A stretch of 64,000 bases of DNA from NCBI GenBank assembly GCA_942486035.1, contig CALNXK010000026.1:2646001-2710000 (forward strand), in the 5' to 3' direction. The stretch comes from Porites lobata (Eukaryota > Cnidaria > Anthozoa > Scleractinia > Poritidae). Both the position numbers and the translations under genes were made by a program. A model generated the notes under the pieces. The model ran no database searches and was not told the DNA's origin. It saw nothing but the letters and a program-made list of their open reading frames with translations. This document shows, in pieces, positions 26,101 through 39,400 of the stretch. Position 1 is the stretch's first letter; each line of letters begins with the position of its first letter.

Positions 26101-29100
26101 ATTCTGAAATAAGCCCCACCATGTATGGGCCCCTCCAAATATAAGCCCCCCAAACCGGTAACGCAAAAAACCCTCCGTTAAATCGCCCCTCCAAATATAA
26201 GCCCCCGGGGGCTTGTACTTGGAAAATTGCCCTCAAGTACAAAGTAAAACAAAGCAAAAACGGTAAATTTACCTTCAACTATAAGGCTAGCCCGATCGAT
26301 TTTGAAACGCAAAATTCCCTCCGTAGATAAGCCCCTCCGAATATAAGCCCCTCCAAAAGTAAGCCCCTCAAAAAGGGCTTTTGTAAAATATAAGCCCCGT
26401 GGCTTATTTTCCGAATTTTACGGTATTATTATAATGTACACGTATTATATAAGATTTTCTTACTCTTATCTTGTGATTACAGAAGTAAAATAAAATTAAC
26501 AGCAGCTACCTCCACAATCAAATCCACAGGATTACCATTGTCATCTAACATCAAGTGAAGTAGTAGGATACCTTGCTGGAAAGTTTGACCCACAAACACA
26601 TCGTAAGTGTGCTGCTTAAGATAATAGTTTGATCTAGTACAGTGTACTTAATATGTTAACAGCAATAATGTTAAGAAGAGAGCCAGTTGACTACTCAAAT
26701 TTTTAGTGCCATTTCATCTTTTGTTCATAAGAAGGAGGTAACGTACAAGAATCCCATGTACATGTAAATATGAGTGTGGAGGATTCATGCTAAAATGTTT
26801 TGCAAAGAGTAACTAAATAGGAATAAACTGAAGTACCCCTTTAAAAAAAGTCTGGGAGAAAAATAGTATGCAAAATTTATACATGGATAAGCTGAATACC
26901 ACTACATGTAAATAGCTACACTAAACATGTATATGTATATATTTTTTTTTTCTTCAAAAAATAAGAACCTGTTTAAGAACCCATAATTTATATCCTAGAT
27001 TTGTACTTATTACCATTTATCTAAGAATCTGTCTAGGCAAACTTACATGGAAAAATCCAGGTTCTTAGTCGTGGGTTTTTACTGTATGCCAATATAACAT
27101 TATTTCTTTATGTCATGCAGACATGAAGATTGTACAGGCTTTTCCATGCCGCTGTCGATTTGCTGATAAAGAAAATGCACCCAAGGTGGAAGAAGAGGTA
27201 AATTTTTTACGTGTAGAAATGTTTTGTTGGCGTAAAACCTACCAGCTGTCATGTGTATTTTATGCCAGCCTTTACTTTCAGTGTAGTCTTAAAGAAGAAG
27301 AGCAGTGGGGATTGTAAAAAAAAAAAAACTACATTATACCACAGATTGATGTTTTCATGATTTTCTGTACATTGCCGCTATACAGTGTACCATACAATGC
27401 TGCTGAAGCTGAACAAGCATGTCCTTAACAATAGTACAAATAGTAAATAAATAAAAATATATGTAATAATATTGATTTATAAGTCTAATTTCTGTGGCAA
27501 ACACTTCCTTCCACAAGGTGAGATGAAAATTTAATAGTTTAAAATCCTTGCCCTTCAGGCAAGCAAGGTTTGCTAGCCCAGAGAAGTCATGCTGGCCTTA
27601 GCTTACCATCATCCTTTACTTTATCTACAGTTACAGCAAATGTTGCTTCCCCAGGAGACAGCTTGTAGTTAAAACTTGATAACCCACTGACAGTTTGTTC
27701 CACTTTGCTCAGGCTAGCACTTTTGTTGTGGCCTTATTTTAGCCGTTTAAAATCTCAATTTTATCTGTAAAACCTTCCCGCTGCTTGTGCAGTGTAAACT
27801 TAACACATTTTTTTCTTTCTGTGGCCAGGTGCGAAATGCCATTGCACAGCGAGGTCTTGTTCTTGTTGGATGGTATCACAGTCACCCATCCTATCAACCA
27901 GATCCATCACTACAGGATATCCAGAATCAGCTCAAGTATCAGAAAATATTGCAACATGAAACATCTTCCTATGGCCCTTGTCTTGGCATGATAGTTTGTA
28001 AGTACAAATGTACATGTATTACAAGAGATATGTTATCGCAAAATCTTTGTGAAGCTGTAAAGGATCATCAGTGAGAATAAAGGGAAACAAGTCAAAGGGG
28101 ACAACAAAAAAGCAAAAACTAAACAAAAAAATTTGCAAAGATTAAATATGGCTTTGTCAAGATTTGATTATGTCTTGTTTTTGTGTCACTTAGTCAGTTT
28201 TTTGTTTATTTTGTTTTTTAATAAATTTTTAACAGCTCCATATGATAATTACCGACCAACAAAAGAGTCAACTGTACGAGCTTTCTGGGTTCAAGCTTCG
28301 CCAGAAGGTCAAACTCATAAACTAGGAGTTCCCATGATCATGAATATCAGTACACATCAAGATCAGTTCCTTACTCAAGATCTGCTAAATGAATTGGTAT
28401 GTATAGAGAATTGAGCTTAACCCTTTGAGTCCCAATAGTGACCAACAGCAATTTTCTCCTAACAATGTCCATACATTGTCAAGAGATGAGGTTGTGAGAA
28501 TATAAAAAATGATCAGGAAAGAAAAAATGCCTTGATGTTTTATTAAATTCTCTCAACTAATTCTTAAAGGAAATGTATGGAGATCAGTTTGGAGAATTCA
28601 TATGTGGATACTGGGGCTTAAAGGGTTAAAAGCTGTCCAGTATAGTGTGAATATGCTTAAAGGAGATGTGTCACGAAATTCAGCCAAATTAGGAAATTAC
28701 AAAATGCCTGTTAAATTAGTAGAAAGAGAAAAATAACCACTTAAAACTTTAAAGGAAGGTTAAAATAACATAACAGAAACAACAGATACCATATGGATGG
28801 GCAAAACTGAAGAAGATTGAAACAGATTAGAATTAGGGTTTTTGAAAACTGTTCAGCCTAACAGTTTTCAAAGTTGATGCCTGCGGCTTGCAACTTCAAA
28901 AATAATGCTCAGGAGACATAAAATTATTTGTTCATCTTGGATCGCTGATTTTGTCATTTACATGTAATTTCTTTGCTTACTTTAAGTTCCATAGCGATTG
29001 AGGGCGAACGTAGGGTAAATAATTGGCAAAATTAAACAAAATGAACTGGACTGCCATGACACAGGCCCTTTAAGGTGACTCGACCCAGTTTTTTTGAGGG

Positions 29101-32100
29101 GGTACCATCATACTTTGAAGCTCTCTGGTATCCCCACCTTTACTTTTATCGTAAGTCTAACACATAGAATGGGTAACATATAGATCAATCTACAATATAA
29201 CAGAAAATTTTTGGCGATCGGAGTAAATGTCACGTGGTTATAATGCCACGCCCCTTTGAGGTCTGAGTCGAAAATCTGCTGTTGCCGGCATTTTTTCGTG
29301 AAAATCTCTCGGCTACACATAGTGCGCATGAGTGCCTTGCGCTGAAGAGAGTTTCACCAAAATCGCAAAGACCCAATTCGAGAAATTCAGCGGTTTCCAA
29401 ATTTAGGTCATAATTTATGCGAAAATGATAAGCAAACTTTACACGGATTATATCTAATAAACGATGAGATTCATCCCTTTATTTTGGGCATCGTTATAAC
29501 AGATGGGGCCTTGCAAGTCAGCAAAATGCTTTAGGGCCTTGTAAATGCGCGCGATTTCGAGCAAAGCAAACATATAGAAATTATAGTTTTCGCTATTTGT
29601 TGACGTTTGTCAGCGTTTAAGAGTCCTTCTCACGAAAAAAGCATTTTCTTAAAAATTCGTAGTTTTTTTTCCTTCAAATTTTTTCAGGGCCACAATTAAT
29701 TAACTAACTATCCGGACTCTGAATTTCATGGTCATTGAAAAAATGTGACATTATCTTCTATATATAAGCCCAAACTTGAGTAAACATTGAATATTTTTAG
29801 CGTTTTGGCTGAGTTTGTGCTTTGGGAGTTGTCTATTGTTTCTAGTCTGTCATGATACAGCATTCTTGTTCAGCACGCGCACAATGACCTCGCTTGGCTG
29901 ACTTCCGAATGCTCACCGAGATATAATAATTTTGGTACAGTGAGACAGGCCATCGCGTGATACATAGAGGTTTAACTAACAATTTTTAATCAATTCTTGT
30001 GCCTTTGCAAAAAAATCAAGAAGTGCTGCACACTAAATCTACTTACTATTACAAAAATATCATTTTTTCATAGGTTTAATGCAAGCCAATAATTAAACCA
30101 ACTCGTGACGGGAATATCTCGGTGAGCATTCGGAAGTCAGCCAAGCATGGTCATTGCACGTGTGCAGAACAAGAATGCTGTATAATGACAGACTAGAAAC
30201 CATAGACAACTCCCAAAGCACAAACTCAGCCAAAACGCTAAAAATCTTCAATGTTTACTCAAGTTTGGGCTTATAGAAGATAATGTCACAGTTTTTCAAT
30301 GACCATGAAATTCAGAGTCCGGGTAGTTAGTTAATCAATTGTGGCCCTGAAAAAATTTGAAGGAAAAAAAACTACGAATTTTTAAGAAAATGCTTTTTTC
30401 GTGAGAAGGACTCTTAAACGCTGACAAACGTCAACAAATAGCGAAAACTACAATTTCTATATGTTTGCTTTTGCTCGAAATCGCAGCGTTTACAAGGCCC
30501 TAAAGCGTTTTGCTGACTTGCAAGGCCCCATCTGTTATAACGATGCCCAAATAAAGGGATGAATCTCATCGTTTATTAGATATAATCCGTGTAAAGTTTG
30601 CTTATCATTTTCGCATAAATTATGACCTAAATTTGGAAACCGCTGAATTTCTCGAATTGGGTCTATGCAATTTTGGTGAAACTCTCTTTAAGGGGCCTGC
30701 CGAGAGATTTTCACGAAAAAAGGTGGCAACAGCAGGTTGGTCAGACCTCAAACCCATTATAACCACGTGACATTGAGTCAAAAAAAAAAACTGTTGTATT
30801 TTTATCTATATGTTATCCATTCTACACTTACGATAAAAGTAAAGGTGGGGATACCATCTCAAAGTAGGATGGTACGCCACCCAAAAACTGGGTGTCACCT
30901 TTTTTCATGAAAGGATTAGGTTTGAATGGTGGAGTGAAAAAAAACCTGTCTTTTACATGTAAACACAAAATGGCATCTTGGGGGCAATTGAATGTTTTGG
31001 GGTTAATGTTTTCCTCTTCTCTCACTTGCTGATCTTTGGCTTGCTGTAACCTTAAATGCTGCATGGCTTTCACTTTTAATGATGCAAAGCTTCCCGCCAA
31101 AGGCATTTGAGGCGACTTTGGTGTAACATGAATCAAACCGCAGCTGCTAGGTAGGGTACCCCACCTTGAAACATTTACCTGGCAAAATTTGACCCAGGCT
31201 AATAGGGTATCCGGTCTGGCAGACCAGCCGTTCCACCTGGGAGGGTCACCCCACCTACATGTAAACATGATCAAATTAAAATGAGAGATTACATGGACAG
31301 GTAGGTTACCCCACCTCTAGTGGGTTACCTCACAGGGCTGTCACTAAGATTTCAAGTTGCCAGGTAAATACAGCAAGTACAGTACAAGTAATATTTTGTC
31401 TTTTGTTTTCAGAGATGGATGTGGAGTTTCTACAAGGGTAGTCCAGACACTATCAACTTTCATAACTTGTGGCATGGAAACCAAACTTACTTGGACAAAG
31501 TAAAGGTAAGAATGGTAGCAATGAAAAAAAAATTCTTTCGATGCCTAAACCTACATAGTACATGTAATAATGAACCACCAATAATGCAAGGCTTATCCAT
31601 TCTTGAGGAAGACCTTCAATATTAATTTTTAGTTGTTTGTTTCACGACTTGAGAAAAAAGGAATCACTAATAATTTTAAGATTGTGATGAAGGCTTAAAA
31701 CCTGCCTTCTTATGTTTGTTTTTTTTTTTTTATGTTACAGGTCAAAATTAAATTCAGGTTAAAATTTTTTAACCTAGGTTGATTCTCAATTTCCTTTGTC
31801 TCTTACATCTAGCCCTAACTATTCATGACTTAATGCTAGGAGACAAACTTTAAGGAAATTGAGAATAAACCTTACCTAGATTTAACATGTAACATGTAAC
31901 ATATACTTGAACTGAATTGGGATCCATTAAGCTTGAAAAGTACTCAGATTTTCTATAGTCCTTCCTTGAATTTTGCTGATAAAAGTCTAAAGCAAAGTTC
32001 AAAAGAATACTGGATCTATTAATGTCTTCCTCTTTGGAAGTCGGGTCTACTAAGACATTCAAGAGTAAATAGGAGGAACAGTTTAAAATGATGCATTTAA

Positions 32101-32242
32101 CCCAACATTTTTTGGTCTTTATAATGATACACTTTTTAAAACAAAATTTTGGCTTTTCTTTCAGTCATCTTTGATAAAGAAATTCCCTACAGACCAGACA
32201 GATGGAAGATTTCTAGAATTCATCAACACACTTCTTACATAG
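20195..32242 (+). CDS. MPND: MPN domain-containing protein with RAMA and JAMM domains
   Basis: Thirteen coding exons: 20195-20425, 21349-21495, 22515-22586, 23378-23709, 24463-24587, 25135-25237, 25720-25816, 26530-26602, 27121-27197, 27829-27997, 28236-28396, 31413-31505, 32165-32242. Phases close exactly, giving 585 residues. The N-terminus is very acidic. Residues ~45-150 match the RAMA module of MPND (VLTGRGVTLGMLMDDGVI, then SPSAWAIYCKK). A Ser/Thr/Pro-rich linker follows (exon 23378-23709). The C-terminal MPN domain keeps a full JAMM set: Glu379 in SSEVVGYLAG, His436 and His438 in WYHSHP, Ser446 and Asp449 in PSLQD. It should therefore be a zinc isopeptidase-type domain. The RAMA domain of mammalian MPND is linked to N6-methyladenine recognition in DNA (family knowledge). 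Vertebrate MPND has the same order of domains. Confidence 0.93.
22721..22923. mobile_element. MITE with AGTAAAATCCAACTAGT ends
   Basis: The 17-bp termini AGTAAAATCCAACTAGT and ACTAGTTGGATTTTACT are perfect inverted repeats at the outer edges. The inner ACTACTAGGC / CCCACTAGTAG motifs also pair. It lies in an MPND intron. No clear target duplication is visible. Confidence 0.8.
26092..26425. mobile_element. MITE with CCGTAAAATTC-type ends, copy 2
   Basis: It runs from TACCGTAAAATTCTGAAATA to TTTTCCGAATTTTACGGTA, with TA at both ends. The interior is a series of AAGCCCCTCCAAATAT motifs. It is the same family as 14010-14326. It lies in the MPND intron before the exon that carries the JAMM Glu. 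Confidence 0.8.
28421..28625. mobile_element. TTAA-flanked ~205-bp MITE, copy 2
   Basis: CCCTTTGAGTCCC at the left and GGGGCTTAAAGGG at the right sit between TTAA tetranucleotides. The element begins 24 bp after the end of MPND exon 28236-28396. Confidence 0.85.
29073..30900. mobile_element. 1.8-kb foldback element with ~0.8-kb arms
   Basis: The left arm from AGGTGACTCGACCCAG (29073) onward reappears inverted, ending CTGGGTGTCACCT (30900). Long stretches match, for example GCTCACCGAGATAT at ~29911 against ATATCTCGGTGAGC at ~30114, and ACCATGAAATTCAGAGTCCG near 30301 inverted at ~29725. The arms surround an unpaired centre of about 180 bp. It fills most of the 3-kb MPND intron before exon 31413-31505. 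No ORF of transposase type is seen. Confidence 0.85.
31750..31920. mobile_element. inverted-repeat element of the TTTTTTAACCTAGG family
   Basis: Left AACCTAGGTTGATTCTCAAT pairs with right ATTGAGAATAAACCTTACCT. Related copies are near 12335-12420 and 36465-36565, each with GGTTGATTCT..ATTTCCTTTGTCTCC. It lies in the last MPND intron. Boundaries are approximate. Confidence 0.6.
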
Positions 32243-32728
32243 CAGAGTACTGTGTTAAAAAAATAGTTTTTTAGTTCATTTGTACAGTAAGTTATTTTTT
32301 AGTAGTAGTTGTGCAAGTTCGGTAACATAAAGTGTTAAAAAAGTTTTTTCACAGGATATTGACAGAGTTCGGCAAAACTGTAAATCCTAGTTTTGAACTG
32401 ACTTTTACTTTAAAAATTTCCCACGAGGCATATGCATGTTAACCTTTTCATTCTATGAACTATGACTAAAGAAAAAATTCCAAATTTCTTTTGTAAAATC
32501 AAAAAATTAAATTGGCAAAAGATCTACTGAAAAGGTTTCATTTCATGGTCAACACCAGAGGATTTTGTCCACAGATTCAATATAAAGTTGGAATGAAAAA
32601 TCATCTAACCTTATTTTGCAACAACTGTGTACATACAGAGATCGCTAACAGATGGTTTTTCGTTTATCAATATCAGTAACTAATCTCGATCGTTAACAAC
32701 TGAGGGAGTGTAGGAGTGCATGGGTTAA

Positions 32729-32945
32729 TCCTGTAAACCCTAAGCTTGATCAATATCAAGTTTCTCCCAACAATATCAGTACAATAACTTATGTATGTAA
32801 TCAAGAGAAAAGACTATAAAAATTCATAAAATGATCACCAAAGAAAAATGCTCCCAACTAAATTCTCTCAGCTAATTCTGTAACGAAATGTATAGAGATC
32901 AGTGTGGAAAGTTTCCATTTAGATATTGGAACCTATAATAAAGGG
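32729..32945. mobile_element. TTAA-flanked ~205-bp MITE, copy 3
   Basis: TCCTGTAAACCCTAAG at the left and ATAATAAAGGG at the right sit between TTAA tetranucleotides. The interior matches the other copies (ATGATCACCAAAGAAAAA, AGATCAGTGTGGA). It is more diverged than copies 2 and 4 and lies in the MPND 3' UTR. Confidence 0.75.
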
Positions 32946-33229
32946 TTAATATCTGATGCTTTTGATAGAGTGGTAAAGAGAATTTGGGATGTGATCATAC
33001 AAGATGCTTGATATGTTAACAATTTTCTCCCCACTACATCTTCAGGAAAATAATGAATAGGGCCAACAAATGAGAGTTCAGGTTTTACTCTTGGAATTTA
33101 AAGGGTTAGGCTCAAAATAGCCAAAAGTTCTTCTGTACCATTAATTGTGTTAAGGACCTGTATAGCTATACCATAATGTTAAACTTTAACAATTTGTAAC
33201 TGTTAGTAATAATGTACTAAGTTGTATTA

Positions 33230-33235
33230 AATAAA
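33230..33235 (+). promoter_or_regulatory. candidate poly(A) signal of MPND
   Basis: AATAAA about 1 kb after the MPND stop codon, followed by a T-rich tract. Upstream hexamers cannot be excluded. Confidence 0.45.
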
Positions 33236-33460
33236 CTTTTTGTTTACTCAAAATTATTATGGTGAGATGAAGGTTTGGTTTATGGTAGCAGAGGGGAAGG
33301 GGTAGGGTTCAGGGGGCATTAAAGGCTTTTGTCTTGGTTTGTTTTTCGTGTACCACAGAGTTTATTTTTTCCCTCTGAAATGTTTTATTAATTTTCACTC
33401 ATATTTTTATATTAGAATTGAGTGCTTTTTATTGTAATGCAGTGAATGTTAATTCTTAAG

Positions 33461-36400
33461 TTAAAGTTCGTCGTGTTCACGTAAATGTTGATACATTTTC
33501 CGTTCAAAAGTTGGGTCATGTACTCTTGAACTGTGAAACTTGTCTAAAGCTTGTGGGATTAATGGCAATATTGAAGCCAGAGAAACCTCTTTGTTAGCTG
33601 CTCCAAGACTCTCTACAATCTGTAGGCAAAATAATAGCCAGGATGAGATTTACCAATAACTGAAATGACAATTCAAAGGCCAAAGGTAATGTTTTGGGCA
33701 CTTGGGTTTTATGTCTACACTATAATAGTCAAGTTGACAAGAAAAAATAGTACTCTGGGCCAGTATGAACGGATACAACCCCAGGGTTCGGTTCTCTGAA
33801 AGATGGTTAAGTGTAACCCAGGAATAAGCCAAATTTCAAGCAAGGTTTTCTTGGCTCAGAACACGTCACTACAGCTTACAAAATACTGTTGTGTCTTTAC
33901 TCCAAGATTCAGTGATGATAACATACATGCAGAATGTTACTCTAAGCAATGCATCGGAAGATAAATACAAAAGATGGAACAAAATTTTTAATCCTGGATT
34001 GTTACTTATCGGCCTATCAGGAACCGGGACCAGAACTAGAACACTGAAGCAGCTGGCTGAGAGGGTTTGGTTTACTATTATAAATGAATTAAATCCCAAT
34101 CCTCACAACTCCTGAATATTAATTTATGTTCGTCTCAGTGGGTTTCAGTGCTCACTCCTTCTCATGCACTTCTGCACCAGTGCAAATACCTAGTTTACAT
34201 TGCCGCAAAGAGTGATCGGACACAGAAACCTATCTGATGTGTGATGATCCACTCACAAACACTGTGCCAAAATCATTGTTCTTATATGTAAACAAAGAGC
34301 CCTTTCCAATGTGGTTTTCACGCTGGTGCAAGAGCTATCAGGTATAGAGTAATAACACAGCCTTATATGTTCAGTGTAGCCTTCAATCAGATTCTCAATG
34401 TCAGTGGTACATGCACTGGTAGATGTAATTTATTTTAGCCCAGGTTAAAAATCTGTGAAGCGATGTGGAGATCTTTGTCCTGGGCCCCCAACAGACTCAA
34501 TGAATTACCGGAAGTGTGTTCAAATTTCCCTTCAACCTGATTGGCCAATTAATTGGACAATGGCTTTTTTTAACAGGCCAATCATTGCATGTCCTCAAAT
34601 CCTGGTACACTGATGGGGACCCAGAATAAGGATTTTGATGCTGGCTGGCAGATGTACTGATTGTCTGTGGAGCAGGCTGTGGAATATTAGACTTCATCAA
34701 CTCAGTTGCTTAAATTTAAGTTTTGTGTTTCAATCCCTCACCGATGTAGCACCACAGTTTTCTTAGAAATTAACCTCGCCATTCATATACTGTCCAGTAA
34801 AATTCAGCATGATGATCACCATATAAAAGTTGCAAGCATTGAGAAAACCATTTACTAACCTCAAGGGCCTTTTTATGAGTTCCTCCAAGATCCTAACGAG
34901 ATGTAGCAAGATATAAATAAAACAGTAACTAACTACAATATAAAATTTACACTCCATTACATGACTGTATAACACCCACAAACAGAGACTTCAATGCCTA
35001 CTTCTTTTAGGGGGATAGGGAGAGGGCATGATCTCAAGCTAACTTAAGACAGGACCTTTGGTTTAAGTAATAAGGACATTAAATTTCTGTTTTAAGGATG
35101 TTCTTGTTCATGCTGTTTTTTGTGTTCTTAACAGATGCCTTCATTTGTGCACATATTTTACAGATGTGATGTTTGCATGCTTAACTTGTTGGGCAAGACT
35201 GGTGAATTAAAACTTTACATCAAAATCCCCACATCTATTATAAGATAAAAGATGCACTCTATACAAGACATTGTTATCTAAGAAATGCGTTCTCTTCCCT
35301 TACCTGAACATAACTTGACATAAACTTGTCTTTATCAAAGGTTCCTCTTTTATTATAGCACTGTGCCAACAGATCTCTGCAAGTAATTGGAACTGTATTT
35401 TTAATCAACTTATTTACTGGTTAACTTGGTTTGTTTGATTGACTGACTATCTGTAAATGAATGACAAATTATTGATCAGAATTACCTGACTGGCTGGCTG
35501 ACTGCCTCATTAACAACTTGTAGTACTAACTTGTCCTTTTTCCTTCCTTTTCCTTTGACTGTCTGAGAACAATTGACTCACTCGTGCTGATGAACAGAAT
35601 GACTAACCAGGCTGGCTTGACTCCAACGAACCGCCTGATCATTTACAGCTTGAAGGCAAGCTCTTTTTTTAAGTGGCTAGCTAAAAAATCTTTGTGTAAC
35701 ACACAAGTGAGAGGGGATATGATTCCTTCCAGTGGAAATTAAGATTACAAGTGTACTATAAACAGGCTACAGTACATCAATTAACAACTATGACAGACTC
35801 TGACTTACTACCAGACTGACTGCCCATCTAGCTACCTCCCCTTATGACTGGCTTTATTGTTACTACACTCTGTAACTAATAATCTTGTCAAAATACCACT
35901 CACTCAATGTAACCTGCGTCAATGTGGCTGTACTCAAGTTCTTCAGTATTTGAGACATCAGTAGGGTCAATAAACAACAAGACTTCCTTCATCTGATCAA
36001 CAGAAAGGTTCTGCACATACTCTTTAGTGACAAAGCCTTTACCATCAGGATCTAAGTAATCAACTAGCTGCAACGAGATAAAAATTAAGAATAATTACAC
36101 ATACAGTGTATCATGATCATAGCCAGATTCTGCAAGCAGTCAAGCGTTCCTAACATCAATGGGTAGCCTTGTGCAAAGCAACATCATGCAGTGAAACTGA
36201 CTGAGATGATTCACACAACCAATAGTGACTGTCAGTCGCTATCTTGAACATGTACACTATGTTGCCAATAACCAGTGGAGTAGAATTTTCTGAAAAAGCT
36301 GACTATATATATTTATGCCCAGAATCAAATTGCATAAAGCTATTTCTAATAAAGGTACAATAATGTTATAACAGATTGTATGAAAGCACTGATCGGAAAG

Positions 36401-39400
36401 AAGGGCCGGTATGCTAAGAGTATTGTGTATCTAGCCTGTTACAGGTCAGATTTGATTCCTGGTTCATTTTGATTTAAACTAGGTTGATTCTAAATTTCCT
36501 TTGTCTCCTAGCCCAAGAGGACAAAGAAAAATGAGAATCAACCTTAAGGTTAAAAAATTTTAACTTTATATCAAAATATTAATTGACCTCTAACATATCC
36601 TTGCATCCCCAGGGATCCCAAGTTAGCAAATTATTGATTTCACGCATACTGGATATGTTGTAGCTAATTTGTTATCTCAGATAATTTTATTTGTTTTTCT
36701 TTTGTTTGTGGATATGGTAATGTGTGCTAATGAAGTTGAAACAAAAGAAAAATAAAAATTTCCTGAGATAAAAAACTAACTACAACAGATACCCCGCAAT
36801 AAAAAAAAAGCACTTGGATTATCCTCATTTTTGCGCCTGTCATGCATGCAATATTAATTATTTTTATCAGTTTAAACGATAACTAAAAATTGGGTGCAAC
36901 AGCTATTTTCCTGTGGTTGAGAACACTGCCTTTAGTCTTGACTGATTTTCGTAACATTATCGTCATGTTGCTTTTTTTTAAATAATGTTACAAGGTTCAT
37001 CACACCCTCTCCACTTCTGCCTGGTCAAAGAGAAAAAAAATTTCATCAGTAAGGTTATGATGAATTACCTGTTTTTGTCTTTCCCTTTCATCTTCCCTCA
37101 TCACATCTCTTTTAACATCACTTTCACTATTAAGATACTTTGCTACAAAATCATTCAACCATATTTTTCCTTCACTGTCAGCCAGCATCAACAGAAATCT
37201 CTTAACAATGTGGATATCCATGTGGCCTTGACTAAGATTGCCATGCCCAGAAAAGCGCCATAGCACCATCACTTGATTCATTGGTGTGAATTCAATCTTT
37301 GCTTGGTAACAGCCATGGTCTGTAAAATGCTTCACTTGTGAAAACCAAATTGAAACAGCAGAATTCATGTGCCCCCAAGAGCGAACTTGATGCCAGTAAC
37401 CTGTATTAAGGAAGACAAATAAAATTTTGTTTCCTTTAATAAATATCCATTAGTACCTGAAACCTTTCTTCAGTCATTTCTCCACTGAAATATTACAGTC
37501 ACATCTCCACTGAAATTTAATTTTATTAGCCCCTGGTGCTTCATGTTTGCTTCTGGGTGACTAGAAAGTTTCATAGAAATCATATGCTGGGCACCTTTTT
37601 TTTTTTTAATTATTGTGAAAGAATAGAATTAATCCACTTTTGAATTTTGGTTCTCTTAAAGATAAAAAAAATGAAGATGATACTCTTGACATGACAGTAT
37701 GATTTCAGTTGATTGCTGCACCCTTAATTTCTAGTAATACAAGGGATCAAGTTATCTCCTGAAAATATGATGAAATATAAACTTGTAATTGAAGCAAACG
37801 GAGTGAAAGCTTAAGGTAGAATTAATATTCTTGCATTAATTACTTTTAGTTAACAAGTAGACAAGTGTCTAAGTATGACAAAAAACTGTTCATTCTTGAT
37901 ACGACCATAATATTGTATTTAATTGAAAGTTTAAGCTCACCTCCAGGCATAAAGAAGCAGTCACCTTTATTCATTGTTACTTTAGAGTAATGCACCTCCT
38001 TAATTAATGGAAACAATTCAAGGTCAACAGAATCAACATCAATCTCTGAATATCCTCCCCACTCAAATGCAGAATCATCTGACATGTAAACAAGATTTGT
38101 CTGGTCTGGATGAACTAGTAGCCAGTCTTTGGTACCATTAAATACACAATGTATATTACTGTATGGATCCTGATGAAGCTTTGTTTGGCCTCCACGAGCT
38201 GAAAGAAAAAGGTGAACCTCTTGGAGGGCTTCACCAAAGGAACCACACCTGCAAGGTGAATAGAAAGTTCACCTTTTACACTTTTAATAAAATGGCATTC
38301 ATGCTAGCTTGCAGTGCACTCAAAACATGCAGCTGTAGATCAAAAGTGTATATAATGATACACTATACAAGTAAGACTCACAAAATCAAATAACAACATT
38401 TTCTTGACTCTTATATTCACAGCCTTAAAATACATCCATTAGCCAAATTTGGGCCTTTTTACAGACCAAAATGACTGCTCCTTGCCTCTAGGGATGTTTC
38501 ACAAGAGAGATTTTTGCACTTCAACAACAGATATTTCATACTCATCATGACATAAAATCTGTCCAGAATCTGGTCAGGAACTTTGATTGGTCAACATAGT
38601 AATTAAAATTATATTGATTTAGCTATAATAATTATTTGTTTATGAATGACAGATAGATGGAAAAGGTTGCAATGGTGAAATGTAAATGTGATAAATATAC
38701 CACAAAACAGTCATTATTTGTGGGAATTTATACAATAATTATTGTTTTCTTCTTAAGAAGAAACATTTGAGTTTTGCTTCACCAGCTTGGTCATTTGCAG
38801 AGGAACTCAAAAATGTTACCATCACATGCACGGTCGACTAGGAGAACCATAAACTCAAACAAATTTTACATTTGGAACCCCATGACTACTGGATTAATTA
38901 TGAAGACATTTTGCATGGTTGGAACACAGTAACTTGGTGAAAGTTACCTTAAACATGGTGGAATCCCTATGTCTCTTTCCATGGGCTGAGGAACCTGTGA
39001 GATTACATAAGCATCTCTTGTCTGGTAGTTTTGTATAAAATGTCTGATGGTGTCACGACCTAGAATTCCTGTTTCTCCAGATGGTATTCTGTCATTACTT
39101 TCAGCTCGTGATTCAAGCCGCACAGTCAGATTTCCATATTCAGAAATAAGAAATTCTTCTGTCCATAATTCGTATGCCCTGGGACAATATTCAACATATA
39201 AATGAAAAATTCAGTTCACACTAGACCCCTTCCAGTATAGTGTTGTTAGAAATTTCAAGAAAAGAGAGACAAAGTCTGCTTAAAAAAATATTTATTATCT
39301 TCCCTTTAGCCTATACAATCTTTTTAAACAGGGTTGAAACAATTGAAGGGGTATTAATAAATTATTGACTCCCACAATAAAATTCATTCTTTGCAGTTGA

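Larger units (their letters stand above)
32243..33460. other. convergent 3' ends of MPND and the JmjC gene
   Basis: This is the 3' UTR and intergenic space between two convergent genes. It holds the TTAA MITE copy 3 and a poly(A) signal for MPND. AATAAA signals on the minus strand at 33428-33433, 33384-33389 and 33361-33366 (TTTATT on plus) could serve the JmjC gene. No other gene is seen. Confidence 0.6.

Noticed and set aside
26486..26529. Longer version of the MPND exon 26530-26602 using an upstream acceptor
   Set aside because: The acceptor TCCACAG at 26529 gives phase 0 continuity from LLLM to DYHCHL, matching the family; the extension has no family support.
30828..31274. 148-codon minus-strand frame
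   Set aside because: It starts in the unique region and runs into the foldback arm. No family is recognised, and it lies within an MPND intron.
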